NCBI RefSeq assembly: GCF_900113335.1
Contig: NZ_FOOX01000020.1
Span: 44,395 to 108,394, forward strand
Length of the DNA stretch: 64,000 nt
Source: Desulfotruncus arcticus DSM 17038
Lineage (GTDB): Bacteria; Bacillota; Desulfotomaculia; Desulfotomaculales; Desulfallaceae
Direction of reading: 5' to 3'
The stretch's first letter is position 1. Every line of letters begins with the position of its first letter. The notes beneath the pieces were generated by a model. The model was not told where the DNA came from and searched no databases. It worked only from the letters and a program-made list of their open reading frames with translations. This document shows, one piece after another, positions 23,297-32,450 of this stretch. The position numbers and the translations under genes were made by a program.

Positions 23297-25204
23297 TTAA
23301 GCCGCATTTTTAAATTTTCTTTTTGGGTATTCGTAATTCTTACGGGTGTCGCCCCAACTGGAAACCTTGGTAAAATATCCGATTACACGGGTCATGTAGT
23401 CCGTTATGGGTTCACCGCAGATAGGGCAGGACGCACCTGTGCCCACAACGGTTGTGTGCCCCTGGGTGCATACCCCAAAGCCGTAGTTTATCGCGAAGTG
23501 TTCCACGCCTTCTTTTAAAGACAGTCTTAACAGCCTTTCCATTGTGGCGGCGTTTTCTATGCAGTTTTGGATATTTAAGTGCAAGATACCGCCGCCGGAA
23601 ACGTGCTTCATAAAGCGGCCCGTCAGTTTGACACGTTCCACGGCGTCAATTTCGGCAATAAGCGGAATGTACTGGTTTGAATATAATTCAAAGGGTTGTT
23701 TCTCAAGGCCGTAAATTACCCGATCTTTGCGGGCCAGCGTAATGGACGTGCTTTCAGCCGGGATTTCTTCCGTATTGAAGCTGTGCCCCGTTGCTTTTGA
23801 GAAGTCCAGGGCGTAGCCGTCCGTCATTTTCAATACATTTTCCGTAAAGTCCTGGCCTGCGGCGGTTTCCATAGGTAGGCTCATAAAATGGGTCATTTCA
23901 TAAAGGCCGTGAATTCCGATGGTGCTGAAAAACATATCCAAAGTAAACCACTTCAAAGGCTCAAAGAATTTCAAGAAACCCCGTTCCACACGGCGGCGGA
24001 GTATTTCTTCACGGTGTACCAGTAATAGATCACGGGCCATTTTTAGCCGCTTGTCTAACAGCTTGTAAAAGGTTCCTATGTCCCCGTTGGCGTCTAAAGC
24101 CAGCCGGGGGAAGTTTAAAGTAACAACACGGTGGGCACCGATATTTAAGCCCCCGTTGCCAAAGGAGTCCGCCCTGTATCCCATGCGTTCGGTGTCGTTA
24201 ACAAAGCGGCAGCACATGGCGATTTTGCTTCCCTCATTGGCGTAAATATTAAACACGCCTTTGGAACTATTTGTGCGGGCCACGAATTCCGTAAAGTCTT
24301 TGTCCTGGGGTTCCCTGTTTTCGTCTACCGATAAGTTAGCGGTCATTACGGGAAAGCGGTAAGGCAGTCCCGTCGTTGGATCACCTTGAGCGTGAAATTC
24401 AGCTATAATTTTTTGAACGTGCATGATATAGTCCACGTCTATAGCCGTACCGTCTGGGTAACGGTATTCAGCAAACAGTTCTTCTAAGTTCACACGGTCA
24501 AAAATGGAAATATTACTGAAAGGGCTTTGGCCCGACACCCTAAATTTATTGTTCATTACATGGGTAAATTTTTGCCACTGGTTACGAATGTATTTACGGT
24601 CGGCCATTTGTTTGGGGTTTATACCTTCCCGTTTCAAATACCAGCAAAGGTTCACGATAAAGTCCCCAGGGGCTACAGCCCCGACGAATTCCTGTGACAA
24701 GTCCATTGTGGTTTCGATTACCTGGGCCACAAAACTATCCGAACGGTTAGGAGGCGTGCTGTGTAGTTGCCCGTAGGGCCGTCCTTCTATCATCAATAGG
24801 GCCGTGCTATAGGCGAAGCAATAGGGCACTTGTATTCCGTAGCCGCTTGCGTCGTGAAAGTATAATTCGCCCCGCCATATAGCCGTCAGTAATTCATTGG
24901 CCCTGCGGGTATTAAAGCGTTTCTTGGCATACCGCCACAATAAATAATAGCCTTCCAGCTTTAAAATGCCTTTCGTTACCTCGGCTTGGTAGTTGTTGGC
25001 GGAGAGTTCCTCATTGGCGTTGGCGTTCATGTCCACACTACTATCCGCCAGCCTCATGGTGAAATAGTCGTGGGACATCTGGCCCGCATCAACTTTACGG
25101 GGGCTAATACCTTCCAGCCTTAACAGCCTGCGGCCTACCGGGTCATTTACGAATTTACGGTATAAACGGTCAAAGCCGTCCTCAAATGTTACATTAATAA
25201 TCAA
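23297..25204 (-). CDS. nrdD: Anaerobic ribonucleotide reductase large subunit NrdD
   Basis: A 635-residue class III RNR. The C-terminus has the glycyl-radical box R-V-I-G-Y-F-T, preceded by a zinc region (C-T-Q-G-H ... C-P-I-C-G). The catalytic core includes R-F-P-V-M-T-A-N-L-S, C-C-R-F-V-N-D and G-G-L-N-I-G-A-H-R-V-V-T-L-N. There is no recognisable N-terminal ATP-cone, so it is shorter than E. coli NrdD and may lack dATP feedback. It makes dNTPs without oxygen, fitting a strictly anaerobic host. Start TTG after AAGGAGG, overlapping NrdG. Confidence 0.92.
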   Translation of the reverse strand: MIINVTFEDGFDRLYRKFVNDPVGRRLLRLEGISPRKVDAGQMSHDYFTMRLADSSVDMNANANEELSANNYQAEVTKGILKLEGYYLLWRYAKKRFNTRRANELLTAIWRGELYFHDASGYGIQVPYCFAYSTALLMIEGRPYGQLHSTPPNRSDSFVAQVIETTMDLSQEFVGAVAPGDFIVNLCWYLKREGINPKQMADRKYIRNQWQKFTHVMNNKFRVSGQSPFSNISIFDRVNLEELFAEYRYPDGTAIDVDYIMHVQKIIAEFHAQGDPTTGLPYRFPVMTANLSVDENREPQDKDFTEFVARTNSSKGVFNIYANEGSKIAMCCRFVNDTERMGYRADSFGNGGLNIGAHRVVTLNFPRLALDANGDIGTFYKLLDKRLKMARDLLLVHREEILRRRVERGFLKFFEPLKWFTLDMFFSTIGIHGLYEMTHFMSLPMETAAGQDFTENVLKMTDGYALDFSKATGHSFNTEEIPAESTSITLARKDRVIYGLEKQPFELYSNQYIPLIAEIDAVERVKLTGRFMKHVSGGGILHLNIQNCIENAATMERLLRLSLKEGVEHFAINYGFGVCTQGHTTVVGTGASCPICGEPITDYMTRVIGYFTKVSSWGDTRKNYEYPKRKFKNAA

Positions 25205-25644
25205 TCCTCATGCCTCCTTACAACTCTTTGATTACTGCTCGCCGGGAAGCCCTCTGCGTGAAGGTCCTGTCTGTACGGCCCCGCCACTATAACGTCCGCC
25301 AGTTCTTTAATTGTGGCCGGTATTTCGTCCGGTTCGTACCCCGTATAAAGCCAGCTTTCAATATTTGTTCCCCGTAGGAATTCCAAAAGGTCTTCCAAAG
25401 CTTCAGGCTGTTCCAGCGGCTCTCCGCCCGCCAGCACGACGGCTTCGTACCAGTCGCGGTTCCGCCATATGCGGTCTTTAATTTGCCGGATGTCCAGTTC
25501 CATGCCGCCGTCAAAAGGCTGTAGCTCTGGGTTATGACAGCCGGGACAGCGTTTTTTACATCCCTGGAAGAAGACCGTAAAGGCCAGTAAGTTACCCGCA
25601 TCAATGGTAGATATGTCGGTAAAGCCGCCTACGGTAATTCTCAT
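25201..25644 (-). CDS. nrdG: Anaerobic RNR activating enzyme NrdG
   Basis: A 147-residue radical-SAM activase. The 4Fe-4S motif C-K-K-R-C-P-G-C is at about residues 29-36, and L-A-G-G-E-P-L is the SAM-contact box. It installs the glycyl radical on NrdD using SAM and an electron donor. ATG 25644 is preferred, with GGGGGTGG 8 bases upstream. Confidence 0.92.
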   Translation of the reverse strand: MRITVGGFTDISTIDAGNLLAFTVFFQGCKKRCPGCHNPELQPFDGGMELDIRQIKDRIWRNRDWYEAVVLAGGEPLEQPEALEDLLEFLRGTNIESWLYTGYEPDEIPATIKELADVIVAGPYRQDLHAEGFPASSNQRVVRRHED

Positions 25645-25646
25645 TT

Positions 25647-26015
25647 TTATAACCACCCCCGCAAAACAACTTCTGTGCTAAGGGTTTCCAATAAGGTTAA
25701 AATCTCGGTTAGTTTTACTTCCAAATCTAGTGATTTGGTTGTTAAATTATTGATTAACAAGTAATTCATTGATCCGTAGCTAATTTGAGTCTGGGCCATT
25801 ACTTGATTAACTCGTATTAGTTCTACCCGAACCCGTTCCCCCTGAAGGGTTAACGTATTCATCAGGCCAACAGCGGCGTACCTCAACAAGTCATGGTAGG
25901 ATACAAAAACATTTATTTCAGGAAAGTACATGCCTTCCTCAGAAAGGGTCATTTCTTCGCCGCCGTCGTTGCCGTCTTCGCCATCCCAGTTGAAACCTAT
26001 ATCCTTATATGCCAT
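25647..26015 (-). CDS. Phage protein, function unknown
   Basis: A 122-residue acidic protein. The N-terminus is Asp/Glu/Gly-rich (W-D-G-E-D-G-N-D-G-G-E-E) and the second half forms long amphipathic helices ending V-L-R-G-W-L. It sits between the Holliday-junction-type nuclease and NrdG. No family recognised. Confidence 0.55.
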   Translation of the reverse strand: MAYKDIGFNWDGEDGNDGGEEMTLSEEGMYFPEINVFVSYHDLLRYAAVGLMNTLTLQGERVRVELIRVNQVMAQTQISYGSMNYLLINNLTTKSLDLEVKLTEILTLLETLSTEVVLRGWL

Positions 26016-26016
26016 A

Positions 26017-26352
26017 TTAAGAAGCCCCCTTTTCTTTTATGTCCTGGCCCGTTATGGCCCATTTTTTAAATCCTTGCCTGTCTACCCATACCCATAATTC
26101 GAAGTCTACATTGTCCAGACCGTATTCAAAAATGACACTTTGAATGGCGGTCACTTCCTTTTTATAGCCGGAGAAAGAAAGTTTTTTGGTGCGTTTGCTT
26201 TGTACCGCAATAATGCGGTCACGGCGTAGGCCCAGCACGTCAATTTTGCTGTGGCTGCCAGCGGAACGAAGGACTAAAAAGCCTTGTTCCGCCAGTTGCT
26301 CCATAATCTTTCTTTCTACCTCGTAACCCCTCTGGTAATTAGTTCGGGCCAT
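26017..26352 (-). CDS. Holliday-junction-resolvase-like nuclease (Hjc type)
   Basis: A 111-residue protein; ATG 26352 overlaps the previous stop (TAATG). It shows the archaeal-type Hjc pattern: R-G-Y-E-V-E-R-K-I, L-R-S-A-G-S-H-S-K-I-D-V-L and I-A-V-Q-S-K-R-T-K, that is the E, D and (Q/E)-x-K active-site residues of the PD-(D/E)XK fold, with Gln in place of the usual Glu. It probably resolves branched DNA before packaging. Confidence 0.75.
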   Translation of the reverse strand: MARTNYQRGYEVERKIMEQLAEQGFLVLRSAGSHSKIDVLGLRRDRIIAVQSKRTKKLSFSGYKKEVTAIQSVIFEYGLDNVDFELWVWVDRQGFKKWAITGQDIKEKGAS

Positions 26353-27257
26353 TACGAGGCCATCTCTTCGCACTGGGTTTTATAAGTGCAAAAAATACAC
26401 TTGTCAAATTCAGCGGGGAGGATTTCGCCGTTATATCGAGCTTCCGCCACTTCTGCATATTTGTCCAACAGGGCTTCCCGTTGGTTGTCCGACACCTCTA
26501 CGCAAAAGGCCCGGAGGTCGGGTTTGGCGTTTTCGTTTTTTGTCCAGCTGTCTTTGGCCAGGCTTTCGTAGACGATTAAAAACTCACGCAGGTTAAAAAT
26601 CAGGGAATAAGCTATGCACTGTTGTTTATGGCTTTCTTGGGCGTCCCTCATTTTGTAATCACCTATGCTTGATATGGTGGTGGATTTCGTTTTGAATTCC
26701 AAGCCCAGCTTTGTGGCGTCGGGAGTGTATTTAAGCACGCCGTCCATCATGCCGTATATTTGGAAACGGACGCCCCGGTGTTCAAACTGTTTTACCTGCC
26801 TGATGTTCTTTTCCCAGGCCGGGCGGCCAGCCTTTGTTCTTACCACTTCAAAATTTGGTTTTTCTAAGTATTTTTCTGCATAAAGCAAGTCTTTTTGGGT
26901 TGCGGCATGTACAGCACTTCCGTTTCGCATTTGCCGCCGTTGGAACGGGTAAAAGGTTTTCGGGTCGCCTTGCAGCTGGCACGCCTTGTAAAACAGTTCC
27001 CGTTTACATTTAGAGGCCCCTGATGGGGAGAAGGTCACAAGGCCGTTTGTGAATTTTAAGTGGGAAGTGTCATTTTCCAGGGCCAATCTTTCATCCTCCA
27101 ACAATAGCCGTTCAATTTCCATATCAACGGGCGGGTTGATACTGTGAATGTCGTTTAAATGCCTGACTATATCCCTGGCCAAAACATCGCACCGTTCAGC
27201 GTTTTGTATCTGTTCACGAAGAAGGGCGGCCCCTTCTCGGTTGGTTAAGCGGCCCAT
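26352..27257 (-). CDS. RecB/Cas4-like Fe-S exonuclease
   Basis: A 301-residue PD-(D/E)XK nuclease. The active site includes H at S-A-V-H-A-A-T-Q, D in G-M-M-D-G-V and L-G-L-E-F-K-T-K. One Cys near A-S-K-C-K-R plus three at the C-terminus (C-I-F-C-T-Y-K-T-Q-C) form the 4Fe-4S cluster pattern of Cas4 and AddB. It likely resects DNA ends in phage recombination and replication. It lies next to the DNA polymerase with a 13-base overlap. Confidence 0.82.
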   Translation of the reverse strand: MGRLTNREGAALLREQIQNAERCDVLARDIVRHLNDIHSINPPVDMEIERLLLEDERLALENDTSHLKFTNGLVTFSPSGASKCKRELFYKACQLQGDPKTFYPFQRRQMRNGSAVHAATQKDLLYAEKYLEKPNFEVVRTKAGRPAWEKNIRQVKQFEHRGVRFQIYGMMDGVLKYTPDATKLGLEFKTKSTTISSIGDYKMRDAQESHKQQCIAYSLIFNLREFLIVYESLAKDSWTKNENAKPDLRAFCVEVSDNQREALLDKYAEVAEARYNGEILPAEFDKCIFCTYKTQCEEMAS

Positions 27258-29512
27258 TTGTATTCCTCCTTTTTAATGCCGTCGCCCCAGCGGGTCATTA
27301 CTTCGGTGTCCACTTTGACGGGCACGGTTAATTTCGTGGCCTGGATCATGCAGGCTTCCAGCTCGTTCACTTCGGCCAGTGTTACGGTGTTATCCACTAA
27401 CAGCAGGGCTTCGTCGTGAACAGTGCCGTTGATGGCCCAGCCTTTGGCTTTACAATAGGTGTACAGGTTCAGCAAGGCTCGCTTCATAATGTCGGCGGCG
27501 GTTCCTTGAATTCGTGCGTTTACAGCCATGCGGCGAACACGTTCCACATCGCCTTTAACGGCTATAAAGCTGTGTTTTAAATCCCTGGGAATGTCTTTTC
27601 TTGTCCAATAGTCCAGTGGTACAGTTGCAGTCCCGGTAATGGCACATATTTGGGCGACCAGCTTATCGTAAATAACGGCCTGCTCACGGTGGCCGGGGAA
27701 GCGGCGTTTTCGCCCGTAAAGTGTCGTAACGTATTCCCGTTCTTTTACTTCCTGCCAGGTCGCTTTAATGAATTCGTACACCTGCGGGTATTCACGGTAA
27801 AAATCTTCAATGAATTGGTGGGCTTCTTCCACGGTAATGCCCAGTTGTTCGGCCAGTGTCCACATGGAAGTCCCGTACATTACCGCCAAAAGGCCCACTT
27901 TCATAGCCTTTCTGTATTTTGTGCCGTCACCACATTCGGCCAGCGGCACTTTAAACACACGGGCCGCCAGGGTGCTGTAAAGGTCTTCCCCGTTTAAATA
28001 AGGTTCCATGAAGTGAGGGTCGCCGCTCATGTGTGCCAGTACACGCGGTTCGATTTGGGAAAAGTCAATGCCCAGAATTAACTTGCCGTCGGGGGCTATG
28101 ATTAGCCGTCTTGCCCTGGGCGGAAGGTTTTGGAGGTTGGGTTCACGGCTTGCGAAACGTCCTGTAACGGTCGCTACTTGATTAAAGGTGCCGTGCAGTA
28201 AGCCGTCCGCCTGTACGATATTGGGCAGAGCCTCAACGTAGGTGCCCAGTAATTTGGTGTATTCACGGTATTTCAGTAGGACTTCAATACCTGGATGCTC
28301 GTTTTTAAGAGCTTTAAGTGTCTTTACATCGGTGCTTCTATCTTTGCCCCGCTTCTTGCTGGGGGGCAGGCCCAGTTTGTCGTATAACACTTCGGCCAGC
28401 TGCACGGGAGAATTGAAGTTAATTTCCCCGAAGTGTCGTTTTAACTGATAGCCCAGGTCTTCAATTTCTGCCTTTAGTTCCGGGCCGTATTCTTGGGCAA
28501 AGTCCTGGTCAATTAGAAAGCCCGTTTGTTCCATATCAACGCAGACTTCTACCAGGGGGTTTTCTATTTCGTCATAAAGCTTTTCAAGGTCAGAAAGTTT
28601 GGCAAGGTGTTTTTTCTGCCAATTGTAAAGTTCCCAGGTTAAATGCGTGTCTTTGGCCGCGTATACCAGGGCCACGTCCAGAGGCACTTCATCAAAGGTT
28701 TGGCCTTTGAACAAGTCTTCGAAAGTGTCACTATCACCGTCGAAGCCAAAATATTTTCCGTATTTGGTGGCCAGTTTTTTCAATGCGTTGCTGGGTTCGT
28801 TTTCGTTTAAAATGGCCATGGCCACCATTGTGTCATGGGCCAGACCCTGTAGGCGTACCCCGTAGCGTATCAGCATATGAATGTCAAATTTGGCGTTATG
28901 CAGCACTTTGCCCAGGGCTGGGTTCGTGAGGTGCCTCTTAAGACGGTTTAGCACGTAATTTGTGCGAAGCTGGGGGCCAGCCTCCATATGCTTTACGGGA
29001 ATATACACGTGGTAATCAGCCTGGGGCAGGGTCAACGACAGGCCCACCAGTTCGTCTTTGTAGACATTAACGCCCGTGGTTTCAGTATCCAGGGCTACAA
29101 TAGTTTCAAGGTCAAGGTCGTTGATTAATTGGTCAAGCTGTTCTTCCGTCCTGATTAAGTGATAATTGTCAGGCTTGGCGGTCAATAGCCTTTTTATTTT
29201 GTCGTCCCGCTGCAGCCGTTCCAGTTCCCTGTATTTAGCTTCAATTAAAACGCCGCTTATTTTTTCCGGTGGGGTTTCCATGCTAATGGTGCCAGCCTCA
29301 CAGGCCGCCTTTACCTGTATAGCCCGTTCCCTTTTGGCTGCGTTGTTTTTAAACTGGGCTTGGCCGAATAACTGTGCCCAGCGGCCATCCCAGTCGGTGG
29401 CTTTTTGCCGGGCTTTCTTTTTGGTCTTGGCATCTTGCACACGGGCGGCGGCCTCCTTTTCCTTGAAAGCCGCCTTTTCCAATGCTTGGGTCATGTCCAG
29501 ATTTAATACCAT
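27245..29512 (-). CDS. Family A DNA polymerase with 3'-5' exonuclease
   Basis: A 755-residue Pol I-type replicase. Residues 1-95 form a charged helical extension. The exonuclease domain starts with A-L-D-T-E-T-T-G (Exo I) and has an H-N-A-K-F-D Exo II box. Polymerase motif A is D-F-S-Q-I-E-P-R-V, with Pro where Leu is usual. Motif B is R-K-A-M-K-V-G-L-L-A-V-M-Y-G, and motif C is V-H-D-E-A. There is no 5'-3' exonuclease domain. With its own helicase, primase, loader and SSB, the phage can build most of its replisome. Confidence 0.93.
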   Translation of the reverse strand: MVLNLDMTQALEKAAFKEKEAAARVQDAKTKKKARQKATDWDGRWAQLFGQAQFKNNAAKRERAIQVKAACEAGTISMETPPEKISGVLIEAKYRELERLQRDDKIKRLLTAKPDNYHLIRTEEQLDQLINDLDLETIVALDTETTGVNVYKDELVGLSLTLPQADYHVYIPVKHMEAGPQLRTNYVLNRLKRHLTNPALGKVLHNAKFDIHMLIRYGVRLQGLAHDTMVAMAILNENEPSNALKKLATKYGKYFGFDGDSDTFEDLFKGQTFDEVPLDVALVYAAKDTHLTWELYNWQKKHLAKLSDLEKLYDEIENPLVEVCVDMEQTGFLIDQDFAQEYGPELKAEIEDLGYQLKRHFGEINFNSPVQLAEVLYDKLGLPPSKKRGKDRSTDVKTLKALKNEHPGIEVLLKYREYTKLLGTYVEALPNIVQADGLLHGTFNQVATVTGRFASREPNLQNLPPRARRLIIAPDGKLILGIDFSQIEPRVLAHMSGDPHFMEPYLNGEDLYSTLAARVFKVPLAECGDGTKYRKAMKVGLLAVMYGTSMWTLAEQLGITVEEAHQFIEDFYREYPQVYEFIKATWQEVKEREYVTTLYGRKRRFPGHREQAVIYDKLVAQICAITGTATVPLDYWTRKDIPRDLKHSFIAVKGDVERVRRMAVNARIQGTAADIMKRALLNLYTYCKAKGWAINGTVHDEALLLVDNTVTLAEVNELEACMIQATKLTVPVKVDTEVMTRWGDGIKKEEYKWAA

Positions 29513-29523
29513 GCGTTCGCCCC

Positions 29524-29913
29524 CTATGCTATTTTCTTATATTCCCAGCTAGGCAGGGCTTTAGGATCTTTCACGTCGTTCACATAGTCGTCCAGCCGAA
29601 GCCGAATCACATTTCCATTCAGGTCTTCAACGGGAATGAAATAGAAAGTGTCATTTTGGGGGTCGGAAATGGCCACCACATCAATTTCTTCTTTGCTGTA
29701 GGGCCGGTTTGATTTGGCCACAATGGAACGGTTTTGATTTTCCACACTTCCGGTCTTTACTTGCACCCGTAGGACATGGGGCCATTTTACGGCAATAAAG
29801 TCGCAGCGTTCCACCGTTGTGGGATAGTACGTTGACCAGCCTTCTTTTAAAAATTCCAGTTCCGCTGCACGTTCGGTAATTACGCCAATGTGGTAAGTGT
29901 CACGCACAGCCAT
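29524..29913 (-). CDS. PD-(D/E)XK endonuclease-like protein
   Basis: A 129-residue protein. The order G-V-I-T-E-R-A-A-E-L-E-F-L, R-C-D-F-I-A-V, then V-L-R-V-Q-V-K-T-G fits the small PD-(D/E)XK nuclease family resembling group I intron endonucleases (E, D, Q-x-K). It is placed between the PhoH-like ATPase and DNA polymerase. SD GGGGGAA. Confidence 0.68.
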   Translation of the reverse strand: MAVRDTYHIGVITERAAELEFLKEGWSTYYPTTVERCDFIAVKWPHVLRVQVKTGSVENQNRSIVAKSNRPYSKEEIDVVAISDPQNDTFYFIPVEDLNGNVIRLRLDDYVNDVKDPKALPSWEYKKIA

Positions 29914-30646
29914 TTAAAATTCCCCCTTCCAACTTCTGTACGGTTTGTATAACGTCGTCGGCATGGTTTGAAAGCCATCCACGGTAATTAGTTTCAAGGC
30001 TATGGAAGGCAACCATAGGCATGTTTTTGAAGTGTTCCATATAAATTTCAAACGGGGTAAGGCCAGCCACCCGCCTTAATTTCCGGTTATCATTTTGGCG
30101 AAGGCTTCCCAGTGTTACCACTTTGCAGTCGTCATCACAGCGGGTGTAAGCGGTTTGCAGTTCTTCCAAGTCAAAGCTTTGGGCTTCGTCTAATATCACG
30201 TAAGCCCGCTTCCAGTTGAGGCCCCGAATAAAGGCGGTGCTTATGGCCTCCACCTTTGGGGGTTCCCTGCGTGTAAAGTCGGCTCGTGTCCACTTCTCAA
30301 ACAGTCCAGGCTGTACTTGTTCCAAAGCCCCGATTAACGGGGTCATGTAAGGCAGTTCCTTGTCCCCAACCGTACCGGGCAGAAAGCCCATTTCACGCAA
30401 GGGGATTGTGTTTCGAACATAAACTAGCTTGTCATAATGGCCCACTTCTACTTCATACGCCCCGCATAGTACGGCCAGAGTTGTTTTTCCGGTGCCTGCC
30501 CTTGCTTCGCAGAAGACGGCTTGTACTTCTTCAACAGACGCCCACAGGCTTTGCACAAAATTAAATTGGCTTTCGTTAGCTAGAACATTTACACCCCGTT
30601 CTTCAAGCCACTTGTATTTAATGTCGCCGCCTTTTCTTTTTGCCAC
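29900..30646 (-). CDS. PhoH-like ATPase
   Basis: A 248-residue protein; GTG 30646 is chosen (GGGAGGG 6 bases before). Walker A is A-R-A-G-T-G-K-T-T, Walker B V-I-L-D-E-A-Q-S. L-G-S-L-R-Q-N-D occupies the PhoH L-G-D-x-x-Q position, and R-N-T-I-P-L-R-E-M-G-F-L-P-G is the PhoH-type loop. It probably acts as an RNA or DNA helicase. Such genes are frequent in lytic phages. Confidence 0.88.
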   Translation of the reverse strand: MAKRKGGDIKYKWLEERGVNVLANESQFNFVQSLWASVEEVQAVFCEARAGTGKTTLAVLCGAYEVEVGHYDKLVYVRNTIPLREMGFLPGTVGDKELPYMTPLIGALEQVQPGLFEKWTRADFTRREPPKVEAISTAFIRGLNWKRAYVILDEAQSFDLEELQTAYTRCDDDCKVVTLGSLRQNDNRKLRRVAGLTPFEIYMEHFKNMPMVAFHSLETNYRGWLSNHADDVIQTVQKLEGGILNGCA

Positions 30647-30670
30647 TTTTCGCCCTCCCGTCAATTAGAG

Positions 30671-30701
30671 AAAAAGAAAGGGGAAGTAGTCGGCCTTCCC
30701 C
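30671..30701 (-). terminator. Terminator after the SSB-like gene
   Basis: GGGGAAGG ... CTTCCCC, then a T-rich tract on the minus strand. Confidence 0.65.
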
Positions 30702-30710
30702 AGCGGTGCA

Positions 30711-31400
30711 TTAATTTTTAAAATACATTGTCAGGGTCATCATTAGTATTGGTTTTGCTTCTTCGGTCTCAAACGAAGGCACATCTTCCAGTTGATTGAT
30801 TGGAAAGCCCGCCTTGGCTAGGTCTTCCAGTTGTTGTTCGCGGCTGCGAGGATTTAGCACTGTATCAAAAAATTCGTCATCCACTACTTGGCCGTCAAAG
30901 TTGGCCCATTTTTCTTTATCTTGAGCCTTTAGTTTTAAAATGGGATTCAGGCTATACACGGTGTCCATTTTGTTTCCGGTGCGTTTAAAGGTAAACGCCA
31001 CTTCGCCCAGGTCGTCCTTATAGCTTTCAATAGTATCAATAAGGTTTGCAGCTTGGCCTTTGGTGGCGTCAAATATCCTAATTGTGCCATCGTCAATATC
31101 GGCCATAGCAAACAGGTAGCGTTTGCGGGCGTATAGCTTTTCGAATTCTTCCAGGCCAGAGTTTGCAGCTTCGCACAGGGCACATTTTTTGCTAGCTGGG
31201 TCGGTACAGGGCTGGGTGTAAATGCCCAGACCATAATCACCATGGGCTTTATATTCAACGTAATCAATGGGGCTTAATAATCTTACCCGTACACTGTCCC
31301 CGTCTTTCAAACGAATGTATACCTTTTTAAAGTCAACGCTTTGGGCTTTCTTTTTGGCACTTTCACCAGCGGCTTGGCCTCTTGCAGTAATTACTGACAT
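30711..31400 (-). CDS. Single-stranded DNA-binding protein (gp32-like)
   Basis: A 229-residue protein. The layout F-K-K-V-Y-I-R-L-K-D-G-D-S-V-R-V-R-L-L-S, then H-G-D-Y-G-L-G-I-Y-T-Q-P-C and C-A-L-C-E-A-A, with K-R-Y-L-F-A-M-A-D and an acidic C-terminal region, matches T4-gp32-like phage ssDNA-binding proteins, including the Cys-based zinc site. It probably coats ssDNA at the replication fork. SD AAAGGGG. Confidence 0.78.
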   Translation of the reverse strand: MSVITARGQAAGESAKKKAQSVDFKKVYIRLKDGDSVRVRLLSPIDYVEYKAHGDYGLGIYTQPCTDPASKKCALCEAANSGLEEFEKLYARKRYLFAMADIDDGTIRIFDATKGQAANLIDTIESYKDDLGEVAFTFKRTGNKMDTVYSLNPILKLKAQDKEKWANFDGQVVDDEFFDTVLNPRSREQQLEDLAKAGFPINQLEDVPSFETEEAKPILMMTLTMYFKN

Positions 31401-31466
31401 GATTAAATCCCCTTTCCTTATTTGAAAAATATTTTGTGATGGTGTACTATAAAAGGGACAGGATAC

Positions 31467-32096
31467 CTAACTTGCTTTTAATAATTCCGCTTCACAATGC
31501 AGCCTATATGTTTTTTTGGCCCGTGAAACGGTTTTTCTAATCTTGGGGCTGTAACGGTTGCTACCCAATACAGCCGCTATTTCTTCGTTAGTGTATCCGT
31601 CAATTAATAACAGAATTATTTTGCTGTATTGCTTGTGGGCTTTCGCTACAAAGTCCGCAAGCAATTTTTTTGCGTCTAAACGGTCTATTATTTCATCTTC
31701 CAGGCTTTTTCTTATGAATTTACCACTTAGTCGAAGGTTTTCTAATCGGTCAAGCCCAGAGGTGTATATGGGCGGTAGTCCTTCTTTATATCTACGTTGG
31801 GCCTTTTTTCTGTTTATTTCTTTTATCAGTTCTCTATTGCATTTGGCTCTATAGTTTCTTATAAACAGCCCGCCTCCTTTGTGGATCAATGCTTCTTCAT
31901 ATAAACATTGTAAAAAAATGCTCTCTAGATCTTCGTACGCTATTCCGTAAATTCTTGTGTTAATATAATGTCTTTTGGCATCCCTCCTTACGATTGAATA
32001 CATAACATGGTAAAGTTCATCAAAGGTATCGGTGTCACGGGTTGCGGCGTACCGGGTGGCCAGTTTATCCGCCAGATCAGCTTCAGCAAGTCCCAA
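31467..32096 (-). CDS. Phage sigma-70-like factor
   Basis: A 209-residue protein, TTG start behind AAGGAGG. The N-terminal half (D-T-F-D-E-L-Y-H-V-M-Y-S-I-V-R-R-D-A-K, Y-E-D-L-E-S-I-F) resembles region 2. The C-terminal I-I-L-L-L-I-D-G-Y-T-N-E-E-I-A-A-V-L-G and K-I-R-K-T-V-S-R-A-K-K are region 4. It is the first gene behind promoter P3, so it could read the P1-P5 promoters and amplify its own synthesis. That link is inferred. Confidence 0.75.
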   Translation of the reverse strand: MGLAEADLADKLATRYAATRDTDTFDELYHVMYSIVRRDAKRHYINTRIYGIAYEDLESIFLQCLYEEALIHKGGGLFIRNYRAKCNRELIKEINRKKAQRRYKEGLPPIYTSGLDRLENLRLSGKFIRKSLEDEIIDRLDAKKLLADFVAKAHKQYSKIILLLIDGYTNEEIAAVLGSNRYSPKIRKTVSRAKKTYRLHCEAELLKAS

Positions 32097-32141
32097 GTTT
32101 TGTGCCTCCTTATTTGTGTTTTGGCTTGTTGCCCTTTCGGA

Positions 32142-32175
32142 AGCTATCTACCGGAAAATTTTTAAATTGTGACAC
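32142..32175 (-). promoter_or_regulatory. Phage promoter P3
   Basis: GGTGTCACA, gap, TTTTCCGGTAGATAGC on the minus strand. It drives the sigma-like factor, SSB, PhoH, nuclease, polymerase and probably NrdD/G genes. Confidence 0.72.
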
Positions 32176-32450
32176 CTCATTTTAAAAAAATAAAAATACC
32201 TCCAGTTTAGTTGCTACACCTACGCAATCAGCTCATATATGAGCCGTACTCTGTACGCTGTTAGCGTATGTATTGTAATTATTAATGTGCAGGATGTCAT
32301 TATGGAGTGTTTGGCTGCCGCACCAATAAGCCACATATTGGGGGTTTGTAATCTATTGCGTAAGTCTGTGCTTTGTTTGGGAATAATATATAGTTGACAT
32401 AATTAAAAGAGAGTTTTCATGTTACGATTTTCTTGGGGTGGGTTTTTTAT
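32176..32450. promoter_or_regulatory. Regulatory gap before the plus-strand HTH gene
   Basis: It holds a perfect 14-base palindrome GCTCATATATGAGC (32231-32244), an inverted pair TACGCAAT (32221) / ATTGCGTA (32355) and a -35-like TTGACA at 32394-32399. The -10 is weak (near 32417-32422). The palindrome may be the operator of the 32451 HTH protein. Confidence 0.45.
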
